Translations under genes and position numbers: made by a program
Part shown: piece after piece, positions 36,401 to 47,020 of the stretch
How positions within the stretch are numbered: the first letter of the stretch is position 1
How the letters are laid out: each line of letters starts with the position of its first letter
Origin: [Phialemoniopsis] sp. UDSM-2020
Lineage: Eukaryota; Ascomycota; Sordariomycetes; Thyridiales; Thyridiaceae
Direction of reading: 5' to 3'
Length of the DNA: 64,000 nt
NCBI GenBank assembly: GCA_018873225.1
Contig: JAEILZ010000001.1
Span: forward strand, 5,270,001-5,334,000
Notes under the pieces: generated by a model
Seen by the model: only the letters and a program-made list of their open reading frames with translations
What the model was told of the DNA's origin: nothing
Database searches by the model: none

Positions 36401-39052
36401 TTAGCCAGCATGAAGCTACTTTTCAATGTAAATGAGTGTGCTTACCCCACATGCCAGCCGAGCCAGTACTTGACTGTTGCACGTTCCACTCAACAATGAC
36501 GGCCCCAGCTGTGGCTCCTTCCGTAGCTGAAACCGTGAAGAGCATGTCTTGAATCTCTACGATTCCGACATCGCCACGTCTTCCGATTTGCACAGCAGCT
36601 CGTGGGACGCGCTCGTCTCCAAACTTTATACCGGTGGCCATGATCTGTGACCAGCCCTGCCCGATTATACGAGATCCAACAGGTACTCGAAGAGTGTCCT
36701 TGATGATGTAGATGCCAAAAGGAAAGTAGACGATCGATGATGTGTTTGCTGCGCCGTCCAGAATGGCATTCAAAACGGCCGTATCATCAGTTGTCCCATC
36801 GCCCTTTGCGCCGAGAGCTTTGACGTCCATCACACGACTTGTCGCGACTGCATCATACCTTGGCCTTCGTCGAGTAAAGAGGTTAGGGCTCATGTTATCA
36901 TATGCAGCCCCGAGAAGGCTTTCTTCGCGGACCATTGCAGGGATGTCCCCTCCATTGACGAATGTTGTTGCTCCAGTGGCATTATTGATCCGTCCAAAGC
37001 CCCAGCTGTCGACATGAACTTGATTGCCGCCAGCAAGCATTGTCGCTCCTTCGAAAGCATCTTGAACGGCTTGCTGGACGTTGAAGAAGCCGACGTTCTG
37101 CAGGAGGAAAGAGGTTGAATTCTCGGCTGCCAAGGATGTGACAACCCCTTTGGGGGTGTTGGCGATGATCGTGTCGACAAGGACCAACGAACCAACACCT
37201 TGGCCAGTGCTCTTTGGGCCCCCAGCCTATTTAGAAATATTAGTGATGAGATTTCCTTTGGCTACGCTTGCGCGCGCATAATGAGGGATTGCATGGCTTA
37301 CACCTCCGACAATCACCAGACCCGTACCGCAGCTCTCGATGATAAAGTCGTGCATAGTCCACGCCCAGTCCCAATGAATCTGAACCGCAGTCTCGCAGTT
37401 TACAAAAACAAGGTGACTGGTTGTGAACTGCTGGTTTCCCATGTACGCGCTGCCAATTCTTCAGTACCAGCACCCTGTTCGATTATATGATCACATACCC
37501 AAAGTTCCCACCAACGAAGGTAAGATCAGCCAGGAAACCACCAGAGCCGTTTTCCATGTAGATGCCCTATTGTGAGGCTGTGAGAAATGATCGCATAATT
37601 GGAGATACTAATGAGACAGAACGGGAATTACCTGTTGTGTGTTTCCCGGGGTGTCTGAATTGTAACGCATATAGAATTCAACGTTCTCAATCGACGTTCC
37701 TTGAGCCACCTATAATTCCAAACGGTCAGATGTCAGGTCTCATGCCCAAGTTGTTTGCCCCGATGTTGAACTAGCCTGCCAGTGTATTCCACAGTTGTAT
37801 GCATACGGATCTGTGTTCCTGATGTCGATCTTGAAATTGCGGATGCTGCGAAGAAAGTTGTTGGTGTTGAGATACCTGCGCATGCTCTGTTAGAGTACAC
37901 TTGACGGAAAGATTCTTGCTCAGCATGCATACCATTCCTCATCCTCGCTTATGTACACATCGCTGGTAATGATCGCTCCTCCAATGAAGCTTGTCGCGCC
38001 GAGAAGAGTGGGAAGATCATGAGGCTTAAGGGGGGAGACTCGTCAATATCTCGGTCAATTAGGAGAGTATATCCGGGAATAGCATACGTTACCAATAAGT
38101 TGCGTGTTGTAATACTGTATAATGGTTGTGCTGATGAGATATGTTCCGCTTGGGAAATAGACTACGGCCGGAAAGATCGTACTTGATCCGCAGTTGGGGC
38201 CGCACCGACCTCCGTCAGAGATCGCGCGATTGATTGCTTCTGTGTCATCCGTAACACCGTCTCCCTTGGCTCCGTAGTCTTTGACGTTCCGCCACACCTT
38301 TTTAAATGCACCGTGACTGTTAAGAACAGTTCTAGACCCTTATGTGAGGGGGATTTAACACATACCTTGTATCCCGCAGGCGCATATGGGCTGGCTCCGC
38401 GTTGTGGAAGGTCTGCCATCCAGTAGCCGGCATCACGCTTGGCTTGGCGCGAGGTATTGGCACTTTCGAAAGTCTCGGGATAGTAGGCCCATTCGCCCAA
38501 AAGACCTTCTGGGGCTTTGAGAGGGATTGGTGTATTTGTATCCGACAATTTGTGACTGTATTTGGCCCGGATTCGTTTAGCGACTTCAGCATGGTCCCCT
38601 TGAGGTACTTGGGCCGTGTTCTCGGCGACTTTCTTCGCCGCTTGGACAACTTCCTGAGGCAGAGTGTAGCCGGATGACAATGAAGAGTTGCTACTGGTCT
38701 CTCTCTTGGTCTGTGACGAGTTTCGATTGCCATAGTCGAGTGGTTTTGCAAATGCTCGATGACGAGCATTTGGCGATGTCTCGTATCTGTTGAACTTGGG
38801 ATTCTCCAGCCGCGCTTTGTTCCGTTCAGCGACAGCCAGCAGTGCCGCTCTCAAGAGATCTTCGGGAGTGGAAGTTGTTGAATTTGCACTCGATCGTGCC
38901 TGGGATTGGGCCTGTTGGTGAAGATGATGATGGGTATGCCCCTGGACGCCCCGGGGCCGGTGGGGCCTTGCATGATTGTGACATTGGACTGGAGAGCAGA
39001 TGAACAAAGCGAGAAGCAGTATCGCAACATATCTTGACGAGAAAGCCAGCAT
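33494..39052 (-). CDS. Secreted GH55 beta-1,3-glucanase with C-terminal LysM and WSC domains
   Basis: Eleven exons: 39052-38366, 38297-38088, 38024-37933, 37875-37776, 37709-37632, 37566-37499, 37449-37302, 37226-36446, 36387-36210, 36150-35243 and 35181-33494, in all 1645 residues. Signal peptide: residues 1-24 (YVAILLLALFICSPVQC). An Arg/Ser/Thr-rich stretch leads to GH55 repeat 1 at about 230 (VKDYGAKGDGVTDDTEAIN) and repeat 2 at about 560 (VKALGAKGDGTTDD), the paired beta-helices of GH55 exo-glucanases. Markers such as CGIHWQVAQGTS and HWDWAW match the family. LysM-type modules follow at about 1164-1360 (TYVSREGDTC, TYVLQPEDDC, WYVAKPGDTC), a Thr/Ser linker, then two WSC domains (YYGCYTEAIGQRALSG and YQGCYTEGDGARALGG). 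The intron 37710-37775 appears to be GC-AG. It should bind chitin or wall glycans while cleaving beta-1,3-glucan outside the cell. Divergent to the chitinase at 39965. Confidence 0.88.
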
Positions 39053-39964
39053 CGTGACGGAATTCTCGCGATGTATGAGCTTCCCTGGTGTCTGAGTGGT
39101 CTTCAGCGAAAAGTCTTTGAAATGCAACACTTGTCCTCCTTTTACTGTAAGCACGCTCGTCAGAGCTGAATGCAAACTTCAGAGCACGAAACGAAGAGGA
39201 TCAATAGAACTATTTTCGAACCCCTCTAGACCCTGAACGTAAGCATATTCCGAAATTGCAAGCTCTCTGCGGGTCAAGAATCAGGGACACCTCCTGCGCA
39301 CGAGCAAGGTCCCTTACCTGCGTGATGCCGAGTTTCCGTGCAATGTAGGCAACAATGTCGGCTCAAGTTTACCCAATCTCCTCAATCATCGTGATGTCCC
39401 CACTGCCTGAATGCAAACAACCAAACTCGTGCTTAACGGGGCCCCCTTCTGTCAGGTAACGGGTCTTTTTAACCCAAGTTGGCATATTTGTACGGAGCTT
39501 CTGGGCAAACTCGTGCCATACTTAGGTCTGTGCATCTCTTAGATAGGATTGGCTTTGCTTGGCAGGGGTCCAGTCGAGAAGAATCTAGACCCTCGGACCC
39601 GTCGAGCCTCTTGGCAAAATCAGGAGAACATCCTCAAAGAGGCTTAATTTTGCTGCGTTACATTGCGCTGTCGGAAATTGTTCTCGGAGAGAGCAGAAAT
39701 AGGAATCACATATTCGCAGTTGCTGCCGTGATAGCCGCCTAATCGTGCTAGAGTAGGATGGGCTGAACGTGTGGTGGGGTTGGGTTTATTGGAAGGCTCT
39801 GACGGCAGAGCAAAAGGGGTCGGAAAATCTCTTGTCATTATGTTGACATATGGCCGTATCTCAAGAGCATTTGGTGCTCACCTGTTTGCTTTCCTGTCCG
39901 ACGACAAAAGCAAACACCTTACAGCCAAACCTCTCCGAGTGGTATCAGCCAAATCACCTGAACC
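39053..39964. promoter_or_regulatory. Shared bidirectional promoter of GH55-LysM-WSC gene and chitinase
   Basis: The 912 bases between two divergent start codons (39052 on minus, 39965 on plus) contain no supported gene. Both products are secreted wall-active hydrolases, so joint control through this stretch is likely. I could not identify specific operator sites. Confidence 0.45.
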
Positions 39965-42900
39965 ATGGCGTTATCCTTCTTTCTATATCTTTTGCTGTAC
40001 ATTGTACGCCTGTCAGAAGCTCAAAGTTGCAGTGAATTGAACCCTTGCGAAACCGGATGTTGCAGCAAGTTCGGCTTCTGCGGTCTTGGTCCAGATTGTG
40101 AGAAGTCAGCCCTACCTCCCAATCCCCTGATCTAGAACTGATAAACGTAGACTGCGCGCCAACTGTCTGTGTTGCTAATTGTGACAGGAAGGCTGACTGT
40201 GACCCTGGTGGGTATGGAGATGACTACGTTGAGCACACCACATGTCCACTCAATGTGTGCTGCTCAAAATGGGGCTTCTGTGGGATGACAGAAGAATTCT
40301 GTGGGAGCAAGAAGGTCAAGCAGCCAAGCTGCCCCGCAGAATCTCACAAGTTCAATCGCGTGGTTGGCTACTATGAAGGGTGGGCTATGAATCGACCCTG
40401 CAATGTCTTCAATCCGGAGAAGATACCCCTCGGGGTCTACACCCACTTGAACTTCGCGTTTGCCACTATCGACCCTGAAACCTTTGAGGTGGTTCCTGAC
40501 TCATATCGGGATGTCGACCTCTATGATCGGTTGACGTTCATGAAGAGAAGAGATCCAGATCTGAAGGTTTTCATCGCTATTGGAGGATGGACCTTCAATG
40601 ACGAGGGGCAAAAGACCAGAACCACCTTCTCCGATATGGCACGCAGTGAGGAGAATCAGCAAGCCTTCATCAAATCTCTGATCAGTTTTCTCGCAACACA
40701 TAACTTTGACGGCGTGGATATCGATTGGGAGTATCCTCAGGCTCCAGATAGGGGAGGCATAGGCGAGGACTACACCAGTTTTCCTAAATTTGTCGCCAAC
40801 CTCAAAGCTGCCTTGAAGTCAACAAATGGACGTGATGGATTGAGCATCACACTGCCGGCTTCGTATTGTGAGCACACTCCTCCATTCGCACCAATACCAA
40901 TTTTGTGCTGATCAAGGCGTCTCAGGGTATCTGCAGCATTTCGATATCAAATCGCTCGCAAAGTCTGTCGACTTCTTCAACATGTAAGAAAGTCTGCCCT
41001 GAACCACTGAAGTCAACTTTCTCATAAGGCGGCGCCAGCATGTCGTACGATCTCCATGGCACCTGGGACATTGACAATCGATGGGTCGGCCCTTACCTCA
41101 ACGCGCACACAAACCTAACCGAGATCAACGATGCCCTAGACCTTCTCTGGCGCAATGACATTTCAGCCGACAAGGTCACGATGGGACTCGCGTTCTATGG
41201 TCGTGGCTTCACTGCGAATAGCCCTAGGTGTCTCGAGCCTGGCTGCACTTGTAAGGGCCATGGATTGGCGAACAGTCTGCACAAAGAGAATACTTATGCT
41301 AACTAGCACAATGCCCATAGACGGTTCGGGTTCAAAAGCAGTACGTTGCAGTCACGAGGTCGGCATTCTGATGAATTCAGAAATCATGGACCTGCAGAAA
41401 CAACACAATATCGAACCTGTACTCCACAAAGACGCTGCAGTTAAGGTCATGACTTGGGATAGCAACCAGTGGGTGGCTTTCGATGATTCCAAAACCCTGG
41501 AGCTGAAAGTAGACTACGCCAAGTCCAAGTGGTAAGCCATCTGCAGTGACTTTACTAGACGCCTTTTCATCTGAGGTCCACATGCTGAAAAGTTTCTTCC
41601 AAGCCTCGGGGGAGTGATGGTTTGGGCAGTCTCTCACGACACCCCGACTGCTGATTTCTCCAAAGCCCTGGGGAAGATAGCGACCAGGAGCCAGCAGTCC
41701 TTGATCAATATTGGGATTTCGAACCCCGGTGGCAGCCAATTTCAGGAATATGGCATCAACCTTCAGTGTCGGTGGTCAAACTGCGGGGAGGGTGAGTTTG
41801 ACCTTGGCCTGAGAGGCTCTCGTCTAATGCAATCCGCTAACTATATGGTTCCCGAATACAGCTTGTCCGAGCGGCTGGGCTACGATTCCACGAAGCGATT
41901 CCGGCGCTCGCAAAGGCGAGATCATGTTGGATAATCAGGGATGTGAAGGCCATGGCGTTCACACTCTATGCTGCCCAGTTGGAAACGGATTGCCCAAGTG
42001 CGGTTGGTATGGACACAATAACGGTCAGTGTGTTCCCGGCTGTCCAGCAGACTACGTCGAGATTGGAGGCAACGACGAGTATTGTGAACCTCTGAGGTAT
42101 CTCAACAGGAAGGCATACCAGGCTGCTTGCTGCTCGACCAAGGCGACTGAAGATTCCGCTGTCGGCACACTGGAAAATTCTCGTCTTGTTTCCCAGTGCA
42201 GCTGGGGCGACTACCCAACCTGCAATGCCCAGTGTGCCAGTGGCCTGACCAATTTGGTTGCCTCCCACACTGGAAGCGGTGCCGCCACCTGCTGGACTCC
42301 TCTAGGCCGAAGTCTCTGTTGCGACCAGCCTGATCCCAATTACCAATACACAGATTGTGCGTGGTACAGTGATCAAGGGGAGGGACCGACAGGCTCAGGC
42401 GCCTGTAAGAGCGGATGCCCATCTTCCAAGGTCCGCGTGGCTCTGGAAGGTGACACAGCTACTTGCAAGCAGGGCGGGCGTGCATACTGTTGCACTGCAA
42501 CCGCCCAGTACATACAGAAGCGAAGCGACCCGATGCTTGCTGTACACAGGGACACTATAGTAAAGTATATGGCCAACCAGAATTGTCCGCAAAATGCGAA
42601 CTCACAAATGAACTTCAAGTTCGTCGACAATGGCACTTTCACAGGTATGTCTCAAATGCAAATTTTGAGATGTCAGCTCTAAATTCGTTGACAATAACAC
42701 ATTTATAGGTACGTCACAGCTTGTGCCCGTGGCCACGATTGGATAGAGTCATCAAGGTAGGCTGATCGGGCGCAAATAGTGACGGAGTATGGCACCAAGG
42801 CATTTCGCCTGGCCTCCAGAAACCCCCTGAGCCTCGATGTTGTGACAGGAATGCAGAACATTCTATTTTCACTCATGGAGTCCGAAACAATAGATCTTGC

Positions 42901-44477
42901 CCTGGCTAGTATTTGGGAGGAGACTGTCACAACCGTCTATGGCGGGCTGACTGTGGTCAATATGAGGATGTGGTTCGAAGGAGATACCGCGAATTATCGT
43001 CTGGAAGGAGATCGTTTCCTTACTATATATGTGCTTTGCACTCTTGGGTTCGCAGCATGGGATCAAATGGTAAGGGAGCAGCTCGGACAGGTGTCTGCTG
43101 GATGCGTCGACAGTGCTTCAAGGGCGAATTATTGTGAGATCGCTGAAGCCTTTTCCCTTCATAAGCGAACCCAGAAGATCGCCACAGAGTGGTCTGTTAC
43201 TACCGCAGCCGGATCATTTGGCCGCAAAGTGCAATCTCAACCCGTAAGTTCAAGCCTCTCCGCAAATGTAGGAGACTGTTTATTGACGATGTTATAGTAC
43301 TTGTCTGCAAATGAATGGAAGATCACGAATCCTCAAACAATGGAAATTTACACACGCATCTTCTATTTTCCGGCCCAGGGTTGCACCAATTTCAACCTGA
43401 GAGTCCTCGATCAATTGAACGAACGGGTTAGGAACGGCGGTGTTCCTGGTATTGCAAGTAAGTTGAGCTCATGCGGCCTTGATGCGTATCCTTGATTCGA
43501 GATCCATTCATCATAACCTCATTGGGCAAAGCCTGATGTTGTTGCTATTGCTGATACGGTCCATCTCAACAGCCGAACACGAGGTTGAGGCTCAGACCAT
43601 GACCGCGTGGTACACTGATGCCGTTGAAGGGGTTTTGGCTCATGATCGCAACGCAAATGAACCTCCTAGACCTAACCCAGCAGGTCGGATAGACCCGGCT
43701 TTCTTCATGGTCACGATTAACAGCGCCACTGCGCTTCAGAACTGGCCCAATGCGCCTGGTCCTGCCTCTGGTGGCGTCGTGCTGCAGACGATGGAGGATC
43801 GAATGTTCAACGCTCTGGGTAGTACCGACAACTATGAGGTGTTCGTGCTGGCAGACAGTGGGCTTAACTGCCTGAAAGCACTTGTATGTACTTGCTTACA
43901 ACATGAGAGTTGCACTTACTAACAAGTTCGAAACTCTTGTAGCTTTGGGGAAACGAGCGTAAGAATCTGATTGAAGACGACATAATGAACAGCCACACTA
44001 CTGTTCGGTCGCGATTTGCCGCAGAAACTGGTTTGACCGAGTTGCGAAATGTAAGCTGTCGTCGATCGTGAATAAATAGATGCCATGGCCAATAGGTCGG
44101 CGATACACTAACTCCGCAAAAACACGCAGGCCCTCAGTCTCATCACTTATCTCAATCATCCTGTGATCCATAACAACCTCAGAAACATCTTGATGGATTT
44201 GCGACGCGAGTTACGAATGGCTGAGAGGTTACACGCATATCTCTTCGGGAATACACAGGACAGAGTTGTGGACAACTTTACTTTCTGGATGCAGAGTCAC
44301 TTTCGGCGGATGGAATACCGACTTCAAATATGGGTAGGACGGCATCTGGATGTTCTCGAAAACACCTGGAGCGCAGACGGCGGAACAGATGGCAACTGGG
44401 TTCGCGCAACGATCGCCACCATGCGTACACGTTTACACGTCGAAATAGACACGCGGGGATTCTGGGACCCAGTTTGA
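39965..44477 (+). CDS. Killer-toxin-like (subgroup C) GH18 chitinase with chitin-binding modules
   Basis: Twelve exons: 39965-40097, 40151-40867, 40926-40983, 41039-41250, 41321-41531, 41604-41791, 41862-42644, 42780-43243, 43298-43457, 43573-43883, 43943-44050 and 44130-44477, giving 1230 residues. A signal peptide (about 1-20) is followed by two Cys-rich CBM18-like units (TGCCSKFGFCG; PLNVCCSKWGFCG) with the CDPGGYG spacer typical of subgroup C. The GH18 barrel (about 110-450) has IAIGGWTF and the intact catalytic FDGVDIDWEYP. Another Cys-rich region follows (CPSGW, GCEGHGVHTLCCP, YQAACC), then a long C-terminal region of unknown fold. This group resembles the chitin-degrading subunit of yeast killer toxins and is thought to open the wall of other fungi. 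The exon 7/8 joint (intron 42645-42779) has rival acceptors and is the weakest. No LysM is present here, unlike many relatives; LysM lies in the divergent partner. Confidence 0.87.
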
Positions 44478-44609
44478 GGGACACGTTTTTCAAAGGATAA
44501 GGGGGTTTTAAAAATTCGGCCGTAGCCTGTCGTTCGAAACGGCAACCGTGTTGGCCTCAGGAGATCTCATTGGATTCGCTACTGGGTCATGAAAGTCGGC
44601 GCAATGCGG

Positions 44610-45614
44610 TCAAGCTTGAGATTCTTCAGATCCCCCCATTTCTCCAGTGACAGGTCCAGATGATGTATCCGTATCGAGGACTTTGGCAGCTTCATCGCGA
44701 TAGCGCTGGCGTATTTCATTGACTGTGTTGGCTCTCGGATTCCACCAGAAAACGCGATCCCATCTGTGCTCGTCCTTTTCCAGCACATACCCACTCCATT
44801 CACGAGGAACATGGCCATGCTGTCTGCCAAACCAGAAGTGATATACCAAAGCGAGCCTCAGCCGACCCCAAGCTGGATGACGAACTTCTCTTCCATTGAG
44901 TTTATCCTGTATCGTCTTGCGATCAAGGACCCAGACCCATGGCTCCCAAAGTGTTCGTAACATGAGTTGATGCCACTCCATTCTAGATATTGGAGCTACC
45001 GCATATACCTCTTCTGGAAGCTGCTCGATGGTTTGCAAAGCGGTTTCATCAATAACGAGACAGTGATTGTAGCGGGTGTCCCATTCCTGAGTGTCGGCGG
45101 GCAATGAAGGAACATGGTTCAAGAATGCCTCGCCGACAGCCATGAAGTCCTCCGATCCCTCCTCGTGACTGTCACCATTGGCCGAACGAATAGTGTCCTG
45201 CCCGGGGTAGACCTCGATGACTTGATTCCAAAGCCTTGCGGCTATCTCGTCAGTCACATCGTGGTCATTTTCCCGAGGCATATATTGAGGAAAGTCTATC
45301 CATAAGTCCGGTGCATCATCGCCAACGTAGCGCTTCATGCGTGTGGCCCAAAGAAGCCAGGCCTCGAAAGATTTCAGACCGCGAGCAAACCGCTCGTCAG
45401 ACCCCGGACCAAATACGGCGCGATAAATAGTAAATCCCCATGTGTATGGGGCAGAGTTGTTGCTTGTGGTTGACGCTATCAACCTCAGATCTGCTCGAAT
45501 GGCCCGTCGCGTCTCGATGTCTCTGCGAAGGTCATCAGAGTACGTCTTGGCGGAGGGACTTAGGAGTTCTAGAGGAATTGGTCCCGGGTTTGGAAAACTT
45601 CTATCAGAGGACAT
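44610..45614 (-). CDS. Unrecognised fungal protein, 334 residues
   Basis: Single exon from the ATG at 45614 (MSSDRSFPNPGP). I do not recognise the family. The protein is hydrophilic with many Trp residues in the second half (DTQEWDTRYNHC, WEPWVWVLDRK, VYHFWFGRQHGH, WDRVFWWNP), has no signal peptide or membrane segment, and looks globular and cytosolic. An early block ETRRAIRADLRLI precedes YTWGFTIYRAVFGPGSDERFARGLKSF-like sequence. It is convergent with the chitinase, 132 bases from its stop. An accessory or self-protection role for the chitinase/glucanase pair is conceivable, but position is the only support. Confidence 0.7.
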   Translation of the reverse strand: MSSDRSFPNPGPIPLELLSPSAKTYSDDLRRDIETRRAIRADLRLIASTTSNNSAPYTWGFTIYRAVFGPGSDERFARGLKSFEAWLLWATRMKRYVGDDAPDLWIDFPQYMPRENDHDVTDEIAARLWNQVIEVYPGQDTIRSANGDSHEEGSEDFMAVGEAFLNHVPSLPADTQEWDTRYNHCLVIDETALQTIEQLPEEVYAVAPISRMEWHQLMLRTLWEPWVWVLDRKTIQDKLNGREVRHPAWGRLRLALVYHFWFGRQHGHVPREWSGYVLEKDEHRWDRVFWWNPRANTVNEIRQRYRDEAAKVLDTDTSSGPVTGEMGGSEESQA

Positions 45615-47020
45615 GATTGTCGCAAAGCGGAATTCGGTGAGAGACAAATACAGAGCAGTGGATTGAAAGCTCTGAGGGTAGCAAGAAATTCATGTGGCGG
45701 TCTTAAAAAGTGAGGGGTAGGTGGGATGTGCCAAGGCCGTCGGGTCCAACCCACCAGCCAAAAGTACTGGGACACATAATTTCACAGGCTTGGTCTTGGG
45801 GTTTAAAGCTTGCAAGCCCAAATAGCCCTATCGGAAAGTATCACAAATAGCCTGTGCTAAACCAAGGACACCGGAATACAAACTTTTCGTGAGGATTGAT
45901 GTTCTTAGGTTCACCGATTCTAGCATGCTAAACATTTTTAACGACACACGCTAGGTAGACGAAGTGTGGCCTGTGCGTTAGCGCCTCGCTTGATTAATTT
46001 ATTGAGTCAATGCTTGCGCGCGCGAATGGCCATCCATATGACCTGAAATGTACATCTCCTGCGATTCTTCTGAATCCACATCTTACGTGGCGGCTTTCAG
46101 GTCTGCAACTGGCTTCAGTCGAGAGACGAAAAATGAGATGCTTAGCGCTGGGCCAAACGAGGTGAACAAGACAGGATTATTGAATCGCGTCTCTCCTGGG
46201 AAATTCTGCAAGACGTGAGAGGATTGTATTGACAAACATAGAAATTGACTGCAAATTGCATCAGCGCAAGAGCGGAGGAAGTAAAGAAACAAATCACCTT
46301 GGGCCAAAAAAAATAAATAAAGTGCGATGTTTGAAAGGTAGGGTATGTGAACCTGGACGTACGAAAAAGGCGAGGCTCGGGTACTCGAGATCCAGAAAAA
46401 CTCCTGAATTTCATGATTGCAAACCCACCCAGGATTGGAGTAAGTGACCTGATTTCTCCTAATGACACCTTCACATGAGAAACGAGAGAAGGCAAGGAAG
46501 GCTAGATCGCCTGTTGTACTTCATTCGATACTTCGACATCTATTTCTCCAGATCAACATCTCATTCGGTCACTTGCAGACTCTGCACTAATATCCCTGTT
46601 TCCAACGACGCCCTTGTCAGACAAAGGATCCCTCCATCACGTCAGGGTCATTCGAAGCTCACGTCTGGCTCAGATCTTCCTCACCTACCCACCAACCTGG
46701 TATGTTACTTCGCCTATTGTGACCTGGAAGCTGTCAACCAGCTCACCTTGAAAGCATCAGATTCAAACTTCGTTCCTCCTTACACAAAAGCCAAGAGCAA
46801 GCTTCACGGACACCACAACCTCAAAAGAAGCTTCATCAATGGTGGCGCTGTTGTGTCTTGAGTACAGGTCATATAGCAGCTCAATGTAGCCCAAGCAGAT
46901 CTCCTAACCCGGATTTTCCCACCTGGTGAGTTGCCGCTGAGCTTCTTCACGCGCGACACCTATGTCGAAGAGTAACGGACTGACCAAATATCGCTCAGCA
47001 AGCCGCTTTTGAAGGGGATA
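45615..47020. other. Intergenic region
   Basis: About 1.4 kb upstream of both the unrecognised gene (minus) and the damaged coiled-coil gene (plus). A/T-rich around 46230-46330. Frames of up to about 128 codons occur with no recognisable features. Confidence 0.45.

Noticed and set aside
39965..44477. LysM domain in the chitinase itself
   Set aside because: I looked for the LysM pattern between the chitin-binding units and GH18 and did not find it; the Cys-rich units there are CBM18-like.
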